From Chionoecetes opilio (Eukaryota > Arthropoda > Malacostraca > Decapoda > Majidae): 64,000 bases of DNA. The stretch covers positions 196,001 to 260,000 of the forward strand of contig JACEEZ010020495.1 of the NCBI GenBank assembly GCA_016584305.1, read 5' to 3'. Position numbers and translations under genes: made by a program. Shown piece by piece: positions 33,358 through 45,019 of this stretch (the first letter of the stretch is position 1; the number at the start of each line of letters is the position of its first letter). A model generated the notes under the pieces. The model worked only from the letters and a program-made list of their open reading frames with translations. It did not search any database and was not told where the DNA came from.

Positions 33358-33882
33358 CTACTTTTCTTAGTAATTTAGCATCATCAGCGAATAAACTCAT
33401 ATAACTGTTCACTCCCTCTGTCATATCATTTACATAGACCAAGAACATCACTGGGGCCAATACTGATCCTTGAGGAACTCCACTTATCACACTGCACCAT
33501 TCTGACTTCTGATCTTTTATTACTGTTCTCATATCTCTGTTGCTCAAAAAGTCTTTCATCCACTTCAGCAAACCACCCTTCAATCCTTCTACATGTTCTA
33601 GCTTCCAGAGCAGTCTCTGGTGAGGTACCTTGTCAAATGCCTTCTTTATGTCCAAGTATATGCAATCGACCCACCCCTCTCTTTCCTGTGTCACATCGAT
33701 CACTCTCGAGTAAAAGCTTAATAAATTCGTTGTACATGACATACCTCCTCTAAATCCAAACTGGCCACCTGCGAGTGTGTTTGTCTCTTCCAAATATTTC
33801 AACCATCTGTCCTTCACAATTTTTTCACACATTTTTGCCACTACACTTGTTAATGATACTGGCCTGTAATTTAATGGTTCGT
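33358..33882 (-). pseudogene. CR1/L2-like LINE, 5' part of the split copy
   Basis: Minus-strand RT fingers and palm: MCEKIVKDRWLKYLEETNTL, GGQFGFRGGMSCTTNL, YLDIKKAFDKVPHQRLLWKL with the first catalytic Asp, GVPQGSVLAPVMFLVYVNDM and SLFADDAKLLRKV with the FADD box. The frame continues across the transposon into 30598. The 5' end at 33882 (PLNYRPVSLTS) abuts a (GT)n tract. Confidence 0.9.
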
Positions 33883-33900
33883 GTGTGTGTGTGTGTGTGT

Positions 33901-34317
33901 GCCTACAGCGCCATTAGGCAGTGACCTCCAGGGGTGGGATGGTAGGCCCTGGAGGTTAACTTGAGGGCTGTGATGGTTGGCCCTTGCCCATGGTGGCGCA
34001 GACAAAATTTCTATAGTGACGCCTGTGATTAGAGGCTCATGCCACCCCCTGTGTCCTCCGATGCACTCGCAATCGAAGGTAGAGTTAATGGGCAGCGTGT
34101 GGGTGTTCTTAGGCCACTCAACGGTCCAGAGAAAGATTTAAAGTGGATTTTACAGCCCTCATCAAGGATCGAACTCGGGTCACCGAGAACGCCACTCGGA
34201 GACTTCTTCCTCTTCTTGTGACCTTTTCTGCTTAGTATAGCTTTGTAGGTCGTCTATAAAGCTCGTGCTCAAGCTTGACACATATCTTGATGCTAACCAC
34301 TCTGCTACCGCCTCCCA
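33901..34317 (-). mobile_element. tRNA-derived SINE, family 1, with an 85-bp insertion
   Basis: A full family-1 copy in which the tRNA-like head is split. Between cactcggagac (34201) and gctaaccactctgc (34293) lies a segment with cttcttcttgtgacc and gagcttgacacatatc-like sequence. The same segment occurs at 37760-37850. Confidence 0.75.
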
Positions 34318-34360
34318 TAAGAGACGTACGGGACATGTCTTCCTACCTTCCTGCTTAGTA

Positions 34361-35027
34361 CAGGGAGGTCCCGTTATACGAGCATTCGGTATACGATAAT
34401 TCGATGATACGAGATGTGTAAATTAGGGTCTATTTTCAATATACGAGATCAAAAATCCAATGATATGACATTCAAACTGGGGTGAGTAAAATTATCAAGT
34501 TCAAAATACGTGCCCTACCACTCCCAGGCTGGACAAAGGGGGATTTGGTTGACCCCAGTCAGGTCAACCCTAGCAAGCCGTGACCTGAGGGGTAATTAAG
34601 CATATGGCGCGGCCTGATGCTTAGGGGTAATTAGCCAGGTGTGTTTCCCCAACCTTGGGACCGCTACACTACCCTCTTTTGTATCACGCGGCGTCCCCTA
34701 CAGTACAACGTCTTTTTTGCTTGTTATGCATGTTTTATGTTTAATTAATGTGCAGTTGTTATTTTGTGTGCTATTTTCTCTTTCAGAATGCTTTTTCTAC
34801 AGAATAGGTAGTACAGTGTGGGTAATATAGACGCTGTGTGTTTGTTGTGTTTGCTATAGTTTATTTTAGCTTGAAAAACACGTCTTCTTTTTTTTTTCTT
34901 TTTTTTAATTGATGGTCCTGGAACCAAACCTATATTTTACCATTAGTTATGTGTTTTGTTATACGAGATTTCGCTTTACGAGTATGCCAGGTGGAACCTA
35001 ACTGCTCGTATCTTCGGGACCTCCCTG
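34361..35027. mobile_element. TA-flanked MITE, family cagggaggtccc, copy 1
   Basis: The termini cagggaggtcccgttatacg and the reverse of cttcgggacctccctg are flanked by TA. The interior has repeated tatacgaga words and no coding sequence. The second, longer copy is at 51107-52005. Confidence 0.85.
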
Positions 35028-35639
35028 TATAGTATTATAATAGGCTTAGTATAGCTTGTATGTAGTTTTGCTTTGTTTTTTTCCTTTTGTTTGTGTTTTT
35101 CTCTACAGGAGCAGCCGGTGTCGCATAAGATAGGTAACACCTCGAAATAAGTAGCACCTTTAAACCTTACACCCCCGCCGTTCCTTACTTATTTACCACA
35201 AAATACTCCTTTATAAGTGATTAACCATGACGTGTGTGGTACTGTGGTTTCTGGAGGTACTGGAGGAGACAGGAGAGAAGAGAGGAAGGCATTGTGACAG
35301 TGCTATTGCCGTATAACACTGTCACACAACCATCAGCTGACAAGATATGTGTCAAGCTCACTCACTCAGACCAAAACAGCATCCGCTGGGTGACTCCCAA
35401 CTCAAGCTCAAGCTCCTCTCCTCCCTCCTCTTCTCTACGTAGTGTTGGCCGAAGCCACCACCCCGGGAGGCGGGTCACAAACCCTAGGCTAACACCCAGT
35501 ACCCATTCACTGCTAGGTGGACAGGGGCTTCGGGCATTTTCAGGATATTTTTTTGGGGAAAAAGTTAGTCTTATTAGCTGTAAAATACGGTAGTTACACA
35601 GCCCTAGTTAACCTCCAGGGCCTACCATCCCACCCCTGG

Positions 35640-35780
35640 AGGTAAAAAAAAAAAAAAAAAAAAAAAAGAAGAAGTAAATACGCATTTTTACAGTGTTTTC
35701 AATACCCGAGTTTCGCGATCCGCGAGTTTCGCGCTATGCCTCCGGAAGAGGGCAGGCGCGAAACTCGGGAGGGTAGTGTA
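35640..35780. mobile_element. Short MITE remnant with gagtttcgcg repeats
   Basis: The phrase acccgagtttcgcgatccgc and its reverse gcgaaactcgggagggta lie close together. A related copy in reverse is at 41640-41735 (accctcccgaggttcgcgc). A poly(A) run is at 35646-35668. Confidence 0.5.
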
Positions 35781-35784
35781 GCTT

Positions 35785-36640
35785 TATATTTCTCTTAATA
35801 GTTTTGCATCATCCGCAAACAAACTTATATAACTCTTTGTTTCTTCAGTCATGTCATTGATATAAATCATGAACATTATTAGTGCCAAAACTGATCCTTG
35901 TGGTACCCCACTAAATACCTTTCTCCATTCAGATTTTTCCTCCTTTACTACTGTTCTCGTTTCTCTTCCTCTCAGACAACTTTCCATCCATGTTTTGATC
36001 ATCCCATTGATTCCTCCTATATTTTCCAATTTCCAAAGAAGCCTCTCATGGGGAAGCTTATAAAATGCCTATTTTAAATCTAAATATACACAATCTACCC
36101 ATCTATCTCTTTCCTGTGTTGTATCAATTACTCTTGAGTAAAAGCTTATTAAACACATCACTTATGGTCACACATGATCTCCTTTTCCTAAAACTATACT
36201 GCCGGTCTTTTATTATCCCTTCATTTACCAAATATTCCGTCCATTGCTTTTTTTTTATTATTTTCTCATATATCTTGCATACTGTGCTAGTCAATGACAC
36301 TGGTCTATAATTTAATGGTTCATCCTTCTTTCCATTTTTATATATTGGCACTATCCGCTCTCTTCCACTCCTTTGGCACTTTTCCCATTGTTAATGAGCA
36401 CTTTATTATATCATATAATGCTTCGACCAACTGCTTTCTGCACTCTTTTAAAACATAACCATAATTTATCTCATTAGCTAGGTCTATACCTTTTGTTAAC
36501 ACTAGGTCAAGTCTTGCTGGTTCGTCATCTCCCCTATATCTTGTATTTTCTGTCACCCACTGAGTCATCGTGTTTTGCATTGTCAGCTTCAACAATCTAT
36601 CCCCCCAAGCATTTTCATTTCCTCCTTCAAACATCTCCCA
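35785..36640 (-). pseudogene. CR1/L2-like LINE copy with an internal deletion fusing endonuclease to RT
   Basis: The frame 36029-35784 has GVPQGSVLALIMFMIYINDM and YISLFADDAKLLREI. The frame 36351-36124 has PLNYRPVSLTSTVCKIYEKI and FRKRRSCVT. The frame 36634-36338 starts with endonuclease end sequence (GDDEPARLDLVLTKGIDLAN) and passes in frame into RT sequence (GYVLKECRKQLVEALYDIIK). The intact relative at 59033-59872 has KAIGPDGVSGYVLKECRKQL there, so the linker has been deleted. Confidence 0.85.
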
Positions 36641-36699
36641 TTTTACTTGCAGTTAAAATCTCCAAGCAGCAGTACCTTTTTCTACTCATGATTATTTTG

Positions 36700-37350
36700 C
36701 CTAAGTACTTCAAGGTATCTGTGGAAATTAGAATCAACATGGAATGAATTCTCACCTCCAGATAACCCAAAAACAACCTAGAACTGAAAGACTACCTTTG
36801 CCAGCATTAACTAGGGTATACTTATCAGTGGTAGATGGGTTGATGGTTTTGATTATATCCACGAGTGTGTTTTAAGGGGGCGGTTGTTTGTCCCACGTGG
36901 TGTTCCTGGTCAATGGCTGGAGGTGGTACTTTCCAGGGTACCGATGGAATTATTAATTCACCGAAGGAACCTTTTACCGATGGAATTATTACTTCCGGGC
37001 GAGATACTCGTTTGTGTGGTGATGTACTACATCCTTTTTCAACAACCAATTGATCGGTTATTTATTTACACACACAATGTTAGTCAAACGTGACTACACC
37101 TTAACTGTTGAAAATGAGAGCGTGACTAAAACTCTCCACCTAATGGAGGGCTGTGTACACGTCTCTTTTTGGGTAGCTACACATGGAGGTTCCAATCATT
37201 TTTCCCCACAACCCTATTTTACTTTATCATTGTGATTAATTGTGGTAATAGTTAATACCACTGAGATTATTAATTTATCATATCACTTTTAATTTTATCT
37301 TATTTTATACCCAATTCTACAATACTATCTATATACATTGGTGATATATC
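36700..37350. other. Intronic spacer without a recognised gene
   Basis: Low-complexity AT-rich sequence with two imperfect direct repeats of accgatggaattatta (36939 and 36976). No element ends were recognised. Confidence 0.4.
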
Positions 37351-37375
37351 CCCCACCTCCCTCTTGCATGGATGG

Positions 37376-37680
37376 CATGCCAGACCGCTTATCGCCGCTC
37401 GAATTGTCAATTCAACATGATTTATTATTTTCTCTTTTTACTTTTGAATGTTTGGGTTTTAAGGAGTTTTGATGTATCAGATAGTAAGATATATAAGGAA
37501 GGAGCCTGTGTTGCTAGTGATTTAGTGATAGAAGGTGTATATTGTTTAAAATAGTGATTATTAGTGTTATGGGGTGGAGGCCCTGTCACCTCAACACCTT
37601 AAATCACCCTTATTTAAGGTGACACACGGTGCTACACTGACCTAAATAGTGACACGTGTATAAAACAGCTCATCACAACC
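37376..37680. repeat. Dispersed repeat, copy 1 of 2
   Basis: Shares about 300 bp with 57143-57500, including tatcagatagtaagatatat, gaaggagcctgtgttgctag and tcacccttatttaaggtgac. Origin unknown; the sequence following the repeat differs. Confidence 0.75.
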
Positions 37681-37699
37681 ATATAATATATATAATAAT

Positions 37700-39470
37700 G
37701 AGCAATAGTCATGATAATAAGCTATACCTTTGACAGCCACGGGCTGTGTCTGGCTTATTGCTCTTCTTCTTCTTGTGACCTCTTCTGCTTAGGATCACTT
37801 TTTAGGTTTGTCAAGTTCGAGCTCGAGCTTGACACATATCTCCTTCTTTGCCACTCTGTAGCCCTTTCTTTAGTTTTCTTTCTTTTCCTTTTTTCTTTTA
37901 GCTGTGATCATATGTTTACCTTTCACTGGCCAGACGGTGAGAGAAAACAGCAACATTTTAGGGATAACTCATCACTTTACGGGAGACTTTTTCTTCCTTT
38001 TTATAATTTTGGGGTGATTATAATGTCTCATGAATGATGCAGCTGCTGCTGCCGCGGCCGCGCTGCCAGGCGTGGATGAGCACCTTGCTTGTATTTTCAT
38101 ATCTTTACTCATATGTATGAATAATAGCCACTCAAATGCGATTATGTCTACACATAGCTACACGGTCTGGTTGTGTTTGTGATTATTTCTCATTTATTTC
38201 ACAATTTTTCCTGTGTTTTTCTTAAATTTTCACACTTTTGGGAAAATATCTTTGTTATAACGGACAATCGGCTTTAACGGACCACTTCTCCCCCCATTTA
38301 GTCCGTTAAATCGAGGGTTGACTGTACTTTCTCATGTTCTTCCTTACTCCATGTATGTGTTCTGAATGGTACATAGGGTGCCACTATAGTCTGTGTTTCT
38401 CTATTTTTTACTTCTATTTCTACACCAAGTATTTGTTCTAGGTGGTACATATATTACCACTATAGTTTGTTTCTCTATTTCTGACTTCTATTTGTACACT
38501 CACTATTTCAACCTTATCCTTCTACATACTCCACTTTTCTTACTTTTGTAATGCAGAAAATTGGGTTCAAACTTTTTGATCCATGACTGACGAAGAATTA
38601 TGTTAAAACGGGAAAGGGGTGAAGTAACTTATAATTATCAATTAACAAAGCGAGTAATTTTCCTCCACTCCTCAGTCCTGAATCACTAGTTAGTAATAGA
38701 GGGTTACATTTTTTCGCTGGTAGTAACTAGCCACGTATCAAAGAGAGGTGAGAAGGGAGGTGCGTGTCAGTTTAGCAGACAGAAGTGGACAGACACCCAG
38801 TGGGTAAGGCCACTGGGAGGTGACTTTCTCGCCCTTGTAAAGGTATGTTGTAAAATATTTGTTGGCTAGAGATGTAGGTGTGATTCATGGGTTATTTGTG
38901 TTTACATAAGGACTAATGGAACATGTTATCCAGGGTCCCAAGGCAGGGCAGTGGAGATGGAGGTGATGGCGGCGGCAGCCCTGTTGGCTGGTCCCAAGGT
39001 AGCAGTGAAGAGAGAGAAAGCTGTGTGAGACAGCAGCGAATGACGGCAAGCTGTGTGAGGCAACAAATGGTGACGGAAAGCTGTACAGAGTGGGAGGGAA
39101 CTTTGGAAGGAAACAGACTATATTAGAATGGAATAACGACTTGAGCACTGAGTGTGCGTATCGTTAGGGGGTAACAGTGCAACGGAAGTTACCAGTGAAA
39201 CAGACTACATTAGGATAGAATAACGACTTGAGCACTTAGTGTGCGTATCGTTAGGGGATATGAATAATTAGAATTAAGGCGGTTTGTGAATGTACACCGT
39301 TCATTAAGTTAAAGTATATTTATTAGGTAAGCGTTGTTAGGTTAAGAAGGAGTTGGGAAGTGATTACTGATGATACAGTAAAGAGACAAATATATTAAGC
39401 CTTATTTAATAACGCGTTGTCATACAGATCCAACCAGTACTTACATATTTTCTTACATCTTTTATTTTTT
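37700..39470. other. Intronic spacer with scraps of mobile DNA
   Basis: A Tigger-type end (ccgttaaatcgagggttgac) lies at 38302-38321. A tandem duplication of about 85 bp containing gaataacgacttgagcact lies at about 39116-39255. No coding sequence was recognised. Confidence 0.4.
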
Positions 39471-39536
39471 TTTATTTTTTTTTCCCACTTAATGTGGGTG
39501 GTGGCAGCAGAATAACCAGGATTGTGGAGCACACAC

Positions 39537-39800
39537 TCATTGTGGGTGACACACTTTCACCCCTAATTTTGTCAGTATCATAACTCCACCACCTCTTCTA
39601 CCACTTCTGTACCTTCTCCACGTGTTGTATTTATTGCTTATCACCACTGGGTCATCTTCTACAAATTTAGTTTCTATTAAACATACCACATCTGGATCTT
39701 TATTTAATAAATAATCTCTTAGCTCCAGCATTCTTGATCTTGTCCCATCTATGTTCGTGTACATCACTTTCATTCCATTTTTAACAAAACTTTTCTTCAC
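39537..39800 (-). pseudogene. LINE ORF2 endonuclease N-terminus
   Basis: Minus strand: KVMYTNIDGTRSRMLELRDY, then DVVCLIETKFVEDDPVV and RRYRSGRRGGGVMIL. The CLxETK motif carries the metal-binding Glu of EEP endonucleases. The frame ends at KLGVKV next to spacer, so the rest of ORF2 is missing. Confidence 0.8.
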
Positions 39801-39892
39801 ACCATTTCCCTTTAGTCTTTTTTCTTCATATATCCCTTTCTCACCCTGTCATTTAATAGCATTGTAAAAAAAATGTGTTTCCTTCCTCTGTT

Positions 39893-39924
<32 letters not shown>

Positions 39925-39933
39925 ATTTACCTA

Positions 39934-40143
39934 TAGTCTATTTTATTTAATATGGTCAAAATTCCCAGTGGTCACGTGCTATTATGTAGTGAGGATAGTG
40001 TGTTTGGTAGTGATAATGATACGAGTAACCTGTACACATGATGACCATTGAGGGCACCAATCAGCTGCCCCGTAGACAATGGGAGAAAGGCAGGGGGCGT
40101 GGTCTCCTTACTGCATTTTGACCATATTAAATAAAATAGGCTA
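39934..40143. mobile_element. 210-bp MITE inside a LINE tail, TA-flanked
   Basis: The 30-bp termini tagtctattttatttaatat and the reverse of atattaaataaaataggcta differ at one base. TA borders both sides, and the element sits within the ttacctagttg tail of the LINE at 40146. Confidence 0.9.
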
Positions 40144-40145
40144 TA

Positions 40146-40858
40146 GTTGTATTTACCTAGTTGTAACATACAGGAAAAGAGCTCGTACTATGCTCGTACT
40201 GTCCCGTCTCCAAATCTACTATTATCCAGCTTGCCTTTGAAGTCCTGAATACTTCATGCATTAATCACTTTTGCATCAAGGTTGTTCCAGGCTTCTATGC
40301 TTCTATATGGGAAGCTGTATCTTTTTATATCTCTCTTGCATGTTGTCCTTTTCAATTTCTTCTCATGACCTCTTGTACTTCTATCGTCCCACACAAACAG
40401 ACCTTCTCTGTCAATTTTTTCAAGACCCATTGATGCTCTATACACTGTTATAAAATGTCCCCTTTCTCTTCTTTTCTCAAGTGTTGGGAGTTTTAGTCTT
40501 GAAAGTCTTTCTTCATATGGTAAATCTCTCAGGCTTGGAGCCATTTTTGTGGCTGCTCTTTGTATTCTCTCAATCTTCCTTATATTCTTCTTTTTATGTG
40601 GTGACCAAATCACTGCCACATATTCCAACCTTGGTCGAATCAAAGATGTTATCAATTTCTTGATCATCTCTTCATCCAGATATTTGAATGCCATTCTTAT
40701 ATTCCTCAGCAACTGATATGTATCTCCTGTGATCTTGTTTATATGCTTCTCTGGTGACAAATTGTCCTTAATCCATACTCTCAGATCTTTTTCGACCTTT
40801 GTTTTGATTATCCATTCATTTCCCATCGAATACTTTCCTCTCTGTCTCTTTTTGCTAC
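40146..40858 (-). pseudogene. CR1/L2-like LINE, 5'-truncated copy
   Basis: The open frame 40826-40254 starts within the thumb region (MGNEWIIKTKVEKDLRVWIK) and has AVIWSPHKKKNIRKIERIQR and RSIEAWNNLDAKVINA. It is nearly identical to the copies at 28706 and 29752. The 5' end meets a (TG)n tract and the SINE at 40878. Confidence 0.9.
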
Positions 40859-40877
40859 TGTGTGTGTGTGTGTGTGT

Positions 40878-41192
40878 CTATAGCGCCTGTAGGCAGTGGT
40901 GACCCAGGGATCGGATGGTAGGCTCTGGAGGTTCACTTGAGGGCTGTAATGGTTGGCCCTCGCCCGTGGTGGCGCAGGCAGGATTCTTATACTGACGCCT
41001 GTGATTAGAGGCTCATGCCGCCCCCCTGTGTCCTCCGATGCACTCGCAATCGAAGGTAGAGTTGATGGGCAGGGCATGTGGGTGTTCTTAGGCCACTCGA
41101 CGGTGCAGAAAGGTTTTGGGTTTCTTCGGGGATCGAACTCGGGTCACCGAGAACGCCAGTCGGAGACGCTAACCACTCCGCTACCGCCTCCC
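40878..41192 (-). mobile_element. tRNA-derived SINE, family 1
   Basis: Complete minus-strand copy with the head ggcggtagcggagtggttag at its high end, and a tgtgtgtgtgt tract beyond its 3' end. It is inserted at the border of a LINE ORF1 fragment. Confidence 0.9.
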
Positions 41193-41194
41193 CA

Positions 41195-41640
41195 ATCTGC
41201 TTTACTTCCTCTTGCATTTGCCTAAATTTTTTTCTTTCTTCTTCATTCATCGCTTTTTTTAAATATACGTCTCTGAAATCATTAGTTGACTTTAGCCTGA
41301 AGGCTCTCTCCAGGATTTCTTTGGTTGCTGTCTGTGATTTCAATCTTAGTTTTATTGGTCAATATCTTCCTTCTGCATAAGGTCCCAATCTTAATACTTC
41401 TTCCACTTTATCTACAAATCTTGTCTCTTCTTCCTCATCATTATGTTTCAACACATTCTTTACCGTCTTTACTTCTTCTCTGTCTCTCCTTATTTTAAAC
41501 CAGATATTCTTCTCCTTCAGGCCATAAATAATAACACTTTTTTCTTCTCTGCTGCATCTCTTACTAGATTCTCATTATTCTTCAAAATTTCCACTACCTC
41601 CTTTTTAACATGTTCACTTTGCTCCTTCTTTTGTTGTTCT
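41195..41640 (-). pseudogene. LINE ORF1 fragment
   Basis: Minus-strand frames give SQTATKEILERAFRLKSTND, KKAMNEEERKKFRQMQEEVK and, upstream, an EKKKCVIIYGLKEKN-like block. It is homologous to ORF1 at 62794-63351. The order (VIIxGL, then ILERAxRL, then DMNEEER) suggests an RNA-binding ORF1p. Confidence 0.75.
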
Positions 41641-41739
41641 ACAGTACCCTCCCGAGGTTCGCGCTTGCTTTCTTTCGAGGGCATAGCGCTAAACTCGAGG
41701 ATCGCAAAATTTGGGTATTGAAAACACTGGAAAAAATGC

Positions 41740-42260
41740 TTATTTATTCCGGTGCGAGGTGTAGTACCGTATTTTACGGCTTATAAGACTCACTCTTTCC
41801 TCCAAAAAATACCCTGACAAATACTCATGCGTCTTCCAAGACGAATGTTGTAGTACTTACTCCGTACTCAGTACCTCAGTACTTACCTGTTACAAGTATT
41901 TCACATACCATAAGACATTCAAATCAAGTCATATGTTCTCATGGTGTGATGTTTACGTTCCGCGTCTGGGCTCGGCAGATTGCCGCCATCAGCGCCATCT
42001 ATCGATCCCTGGGCGGAGCGGAAATAGATGGGCTGTTTCCTTAAAAAATCCCGAGCCCCTGTCCACCCAGCAGTGAATGGGTACCAGGTGTTAGCATGGG
42101 GTTTGTGACCTGCCTCCTGGGGTGGTGGCTTCGGCCAAAACTAGAGGAAAGGAGGGGAGCGGAGAGGAGGAGGAGGAAAGAGGAGGAAGAGGAGGAAAGA
42201 GGACCTACGAAGCGATATTAAGCGGTATCAGTCACAAGAAGAAGAAGAAAAATCCTACCG
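41740..42260. mobile_element. Pogo-like end and associated repeat fragment
   Basis: The left end taccgtattttacggcttat at 41766 matches the ends of 44458-45015. The following text (cccctgtccacccagcagtg, gtttgtgacctgcctcct) also occurs reversed at about 35440-35545. That copy ends in gctgtaaaatacggta, so these are two partial copies of one compound repeat. Confidence 0.6.
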
Positions 42261-42268
42261 AGAGAATC

Positions 42269-42568
42269 TGGTGGCGGAATCACCGTGGCGTTCTCGGTGA
42301 CCCGAGTTCGATCCTTGATGAGGGCTGTAAAATCCACTTTAAATCTTTCTCTGCACCGTCGAGTGGCCTAAGAACACCCACATGCTGCCCATTAACTCTA
42401 CCCTCGATTGCGAGTGCATCGGATAACACAGGGGGGCGGCATGAGCCTCTAATCACAGGCGTCACTATAACAATCCTGCCTGCGCCACCACGGGCGAGGG
42501 CCAACCATCACAGCCCTTGAGTGAACCTCCAGGGCATGCCATCCAACCAATGTAGGTCACTGCCTAAA
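42269..42568 (+). mobile_element. tRNA-derived SINE, family 1
   Basis: Plus-strand copy: head tggtggcggaatcaccgtgg, B box gagttcgatcc, then the family body with gagtgcatcggataacac. The A box is degraded. Confidence 0.85.
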
Positions 42569-42579
42569 GGGGATATCAC

Positions 42580-42910
42580 ACTAGCACATTTTCCTCCCAC
42601 TTCACCGAAAAGTTAGAGGTAGCGGGAGGTTGCGACCACTACCAGTCACCGAGTCGGAGGAAAACATGCCTCCTGAAATTTCGGGACCAATCGCCCACAT
42701 GTGGGAGGTATTCCAAACATGGTGTCAGATGTTTACCTCTTCCTCATTTTATTTATTCATTATGCACTATACTTGACTTCCAAATGGGAATTATATACAA
42801 AACCGTATTTATGAAAGAAGCTTCAGGCTTAGTAGTGTTTTGCAGTTGATTATGGGAAAAAAGTTTAATAATTTATGACCAAGAGCCAAAAACTCAGTTC
42901 TAATTGTTTT

Positions 42911-42947
<37 letters not shown>

Positions 42948-43288
42948 GATTTTTTGATTGATACATTTATTGGCCACTTTGTACATAACATAAATACATA
43001 ACAATAATAATAATAATGCAGCCAAGGTCCATTGAGCCAAGGCTCTATTACGGACCTACAATTATAATTAATGTAAGCTGACGCATGTTGTGGCCCATCC
43101 ACCACCATGGATTACTTGTTTAACAAACAATGAATCTCGTGGAAAATAATATGAAAAATAATGAATACTATAAGCAATAATATTAGTAATAATGGTAACT
43201 GATAATGATATAGAAATAATAATAATAATAATAGTAATAATAATACCAATAGTAATAATAGTAATAATGATAATAACCATAATAAATA

Positions 43289-43347
<59 letters not shown>

Positions 43348-44450
43348 TGATTAACAAAAATAAATTGGCATGAAAATTTCATGCCAACTATTGTCAGTCT
43401 TTCTTTTCATTACCAAAAAACTCATCTTAGGTAATAGTATGACTTTAAAGATGTGATGGATCCTTCTTACATAGGAATTAATTATTGGGGAGGGCGAGGT
43501 CCGTTAGGCCTTATCGCTATGAGCATCAGGCAAGATGCCAGCAACTACCCCCGTGACATCTAGTGACAATGCTGAGGCATACTTCTAATGTGAGAAGCCT
43601 GATGTGAGCTAGGAAAGAGTTGCCAGACATAATCTGATACCACCTGAAGAGAAAGCTTGAAATGAGAATTTCAATATTATGCCAAGAAATGGAAAAAGCC
43701 TCAATAGAGACCAGTCTTGTTTTAAGGTTTAAATAAACTGATACAGTGTTATTGCTCTCTTATAACTTATACTTCAATACATTATACAGTGTTATTGTTC
43801 TTTTATAACATATACTTCAATACATTATCTTTCTGATGTTTATATATACATCTTGTAAGCATACCATCGTCAGTGAGCAGATAGATACTGTGAGTCTAGT
43901 AGTGCATATTTCATTGTAGCTAGTTAATTTTCTGTTCTTTGTTTTTGTTTTGCTTTTTGTGCTAATGCAACTTTTACATCACTACATACAGTACTATGCT
44001 TCAAATGTTGTTCATATGTAGTATGCCTAAACCTACTTTAAAGCAAACACAGGCAACGTGTATCGTGTTGGTGCTCTAGGAAAGTATCTCCATTCAGCCC
44101 ATGTGTTAAAACCTTTCATGTTGGAGAATTCAATATATGAGTTAGCTCTTTGGATCTGCTTGTATCATCACAAGTATACTGTATATAAATTTTTTGTGAA
44201 AAATAATCACACGTAGATCCCGTTTAACGCTCAAGTTACATTACTGGTAAATCATGCGTTAGGCGAAAAATACATTACACAAATCCTTCTTTCCTTTGAT
44301 TTTCCAATTGATTTCTTTAAACTTTAGAAAAGTTTTGTGCGTTACTTCGAATTTTTCGCACGCAAATTTTGGTAAAATTATATTTTTCGGTAACTCAGAA
44401 TTTTCGTTAAGTGAGCCAGCGTTAACGCCCCGGGGCTCCAGGGTCATTTA
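42580..44450. other. Intronic spacer with simple repeats
   Basis: (GA)n at 42914-42942 and 43293-43343, an AAT-rich tract at 43200-43290, and a tandem duplication of about 46 bp containing cttcaatacattat at 43740-43827. No gene was recognised. Confidence 0.5.
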
Positions 44451-44457
44451 CAGCATA

Positions 44458-45015
44458 CCGTACTTTACAGCTTAAAATACGCACTTTTCCTTTAAAAAAT
44501 ACCCTGAAAAATAATGTCACGTCTTCCAAGACTAATGTTGTACGGTTAGCTTAGGTAGCTATTCAATTCAGCCTCTTATATGATGTAACCTCAGTACTTA
44601 CCTGTTACAAGTATTTTGAATACCATAAAACATTCAAATCAACTAATCTGTCCTTAAGCTGTTATGTTTACTACGGTACTGGTAGGAGCCGTTCCGCCTC
44701 AGCAGATTGGCGCCAACAGCGCCAAATATCGTCTGCTGGTGTTGATGTATCATTTACTACCAGGCTGTCACACGTATTACAAGCTCTTTTCAGTCCTGGA
44801 AATTATCACATACAAGCTAGAAGTTGTACGATATGCCAAAGAATATGGGAACAGAGCAGCAGAAAGACACTTCGGACACTGCCTACCATTTTCAGTAGAT
44901 TTTACTACCGCCTACCGGTAGAAAATCTGTTTTATTCTAGTTTTTTCTTAGAAATTTCTTTCCAAAATCAGGGTGCATCTTCCAAGATGCAGCGTCTTAT
45001 AAGCCGTAAAATACG
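44458..45015 (+). mobile_element. Pogo-like element with BrkDBD-type helix-turn-helix remnant
   Basis: The ends ccgtactttacagcttaaaa and the reverse of cttataagccgtaaaatacgg are flanked by TA. At about 44804-44872 the plus strand reads ITYKLEVVRYAKEYGNRAAE, then RHFG. The pattern (Y..KFKLEVVxYAEEHGNRAAxRxFG) marks the N-terminal DNA-binding domain of a pogo-family lineage. The catalytic domain is missing. Confidence 0.8.
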
Positions 45016-45019
45016 GTAT

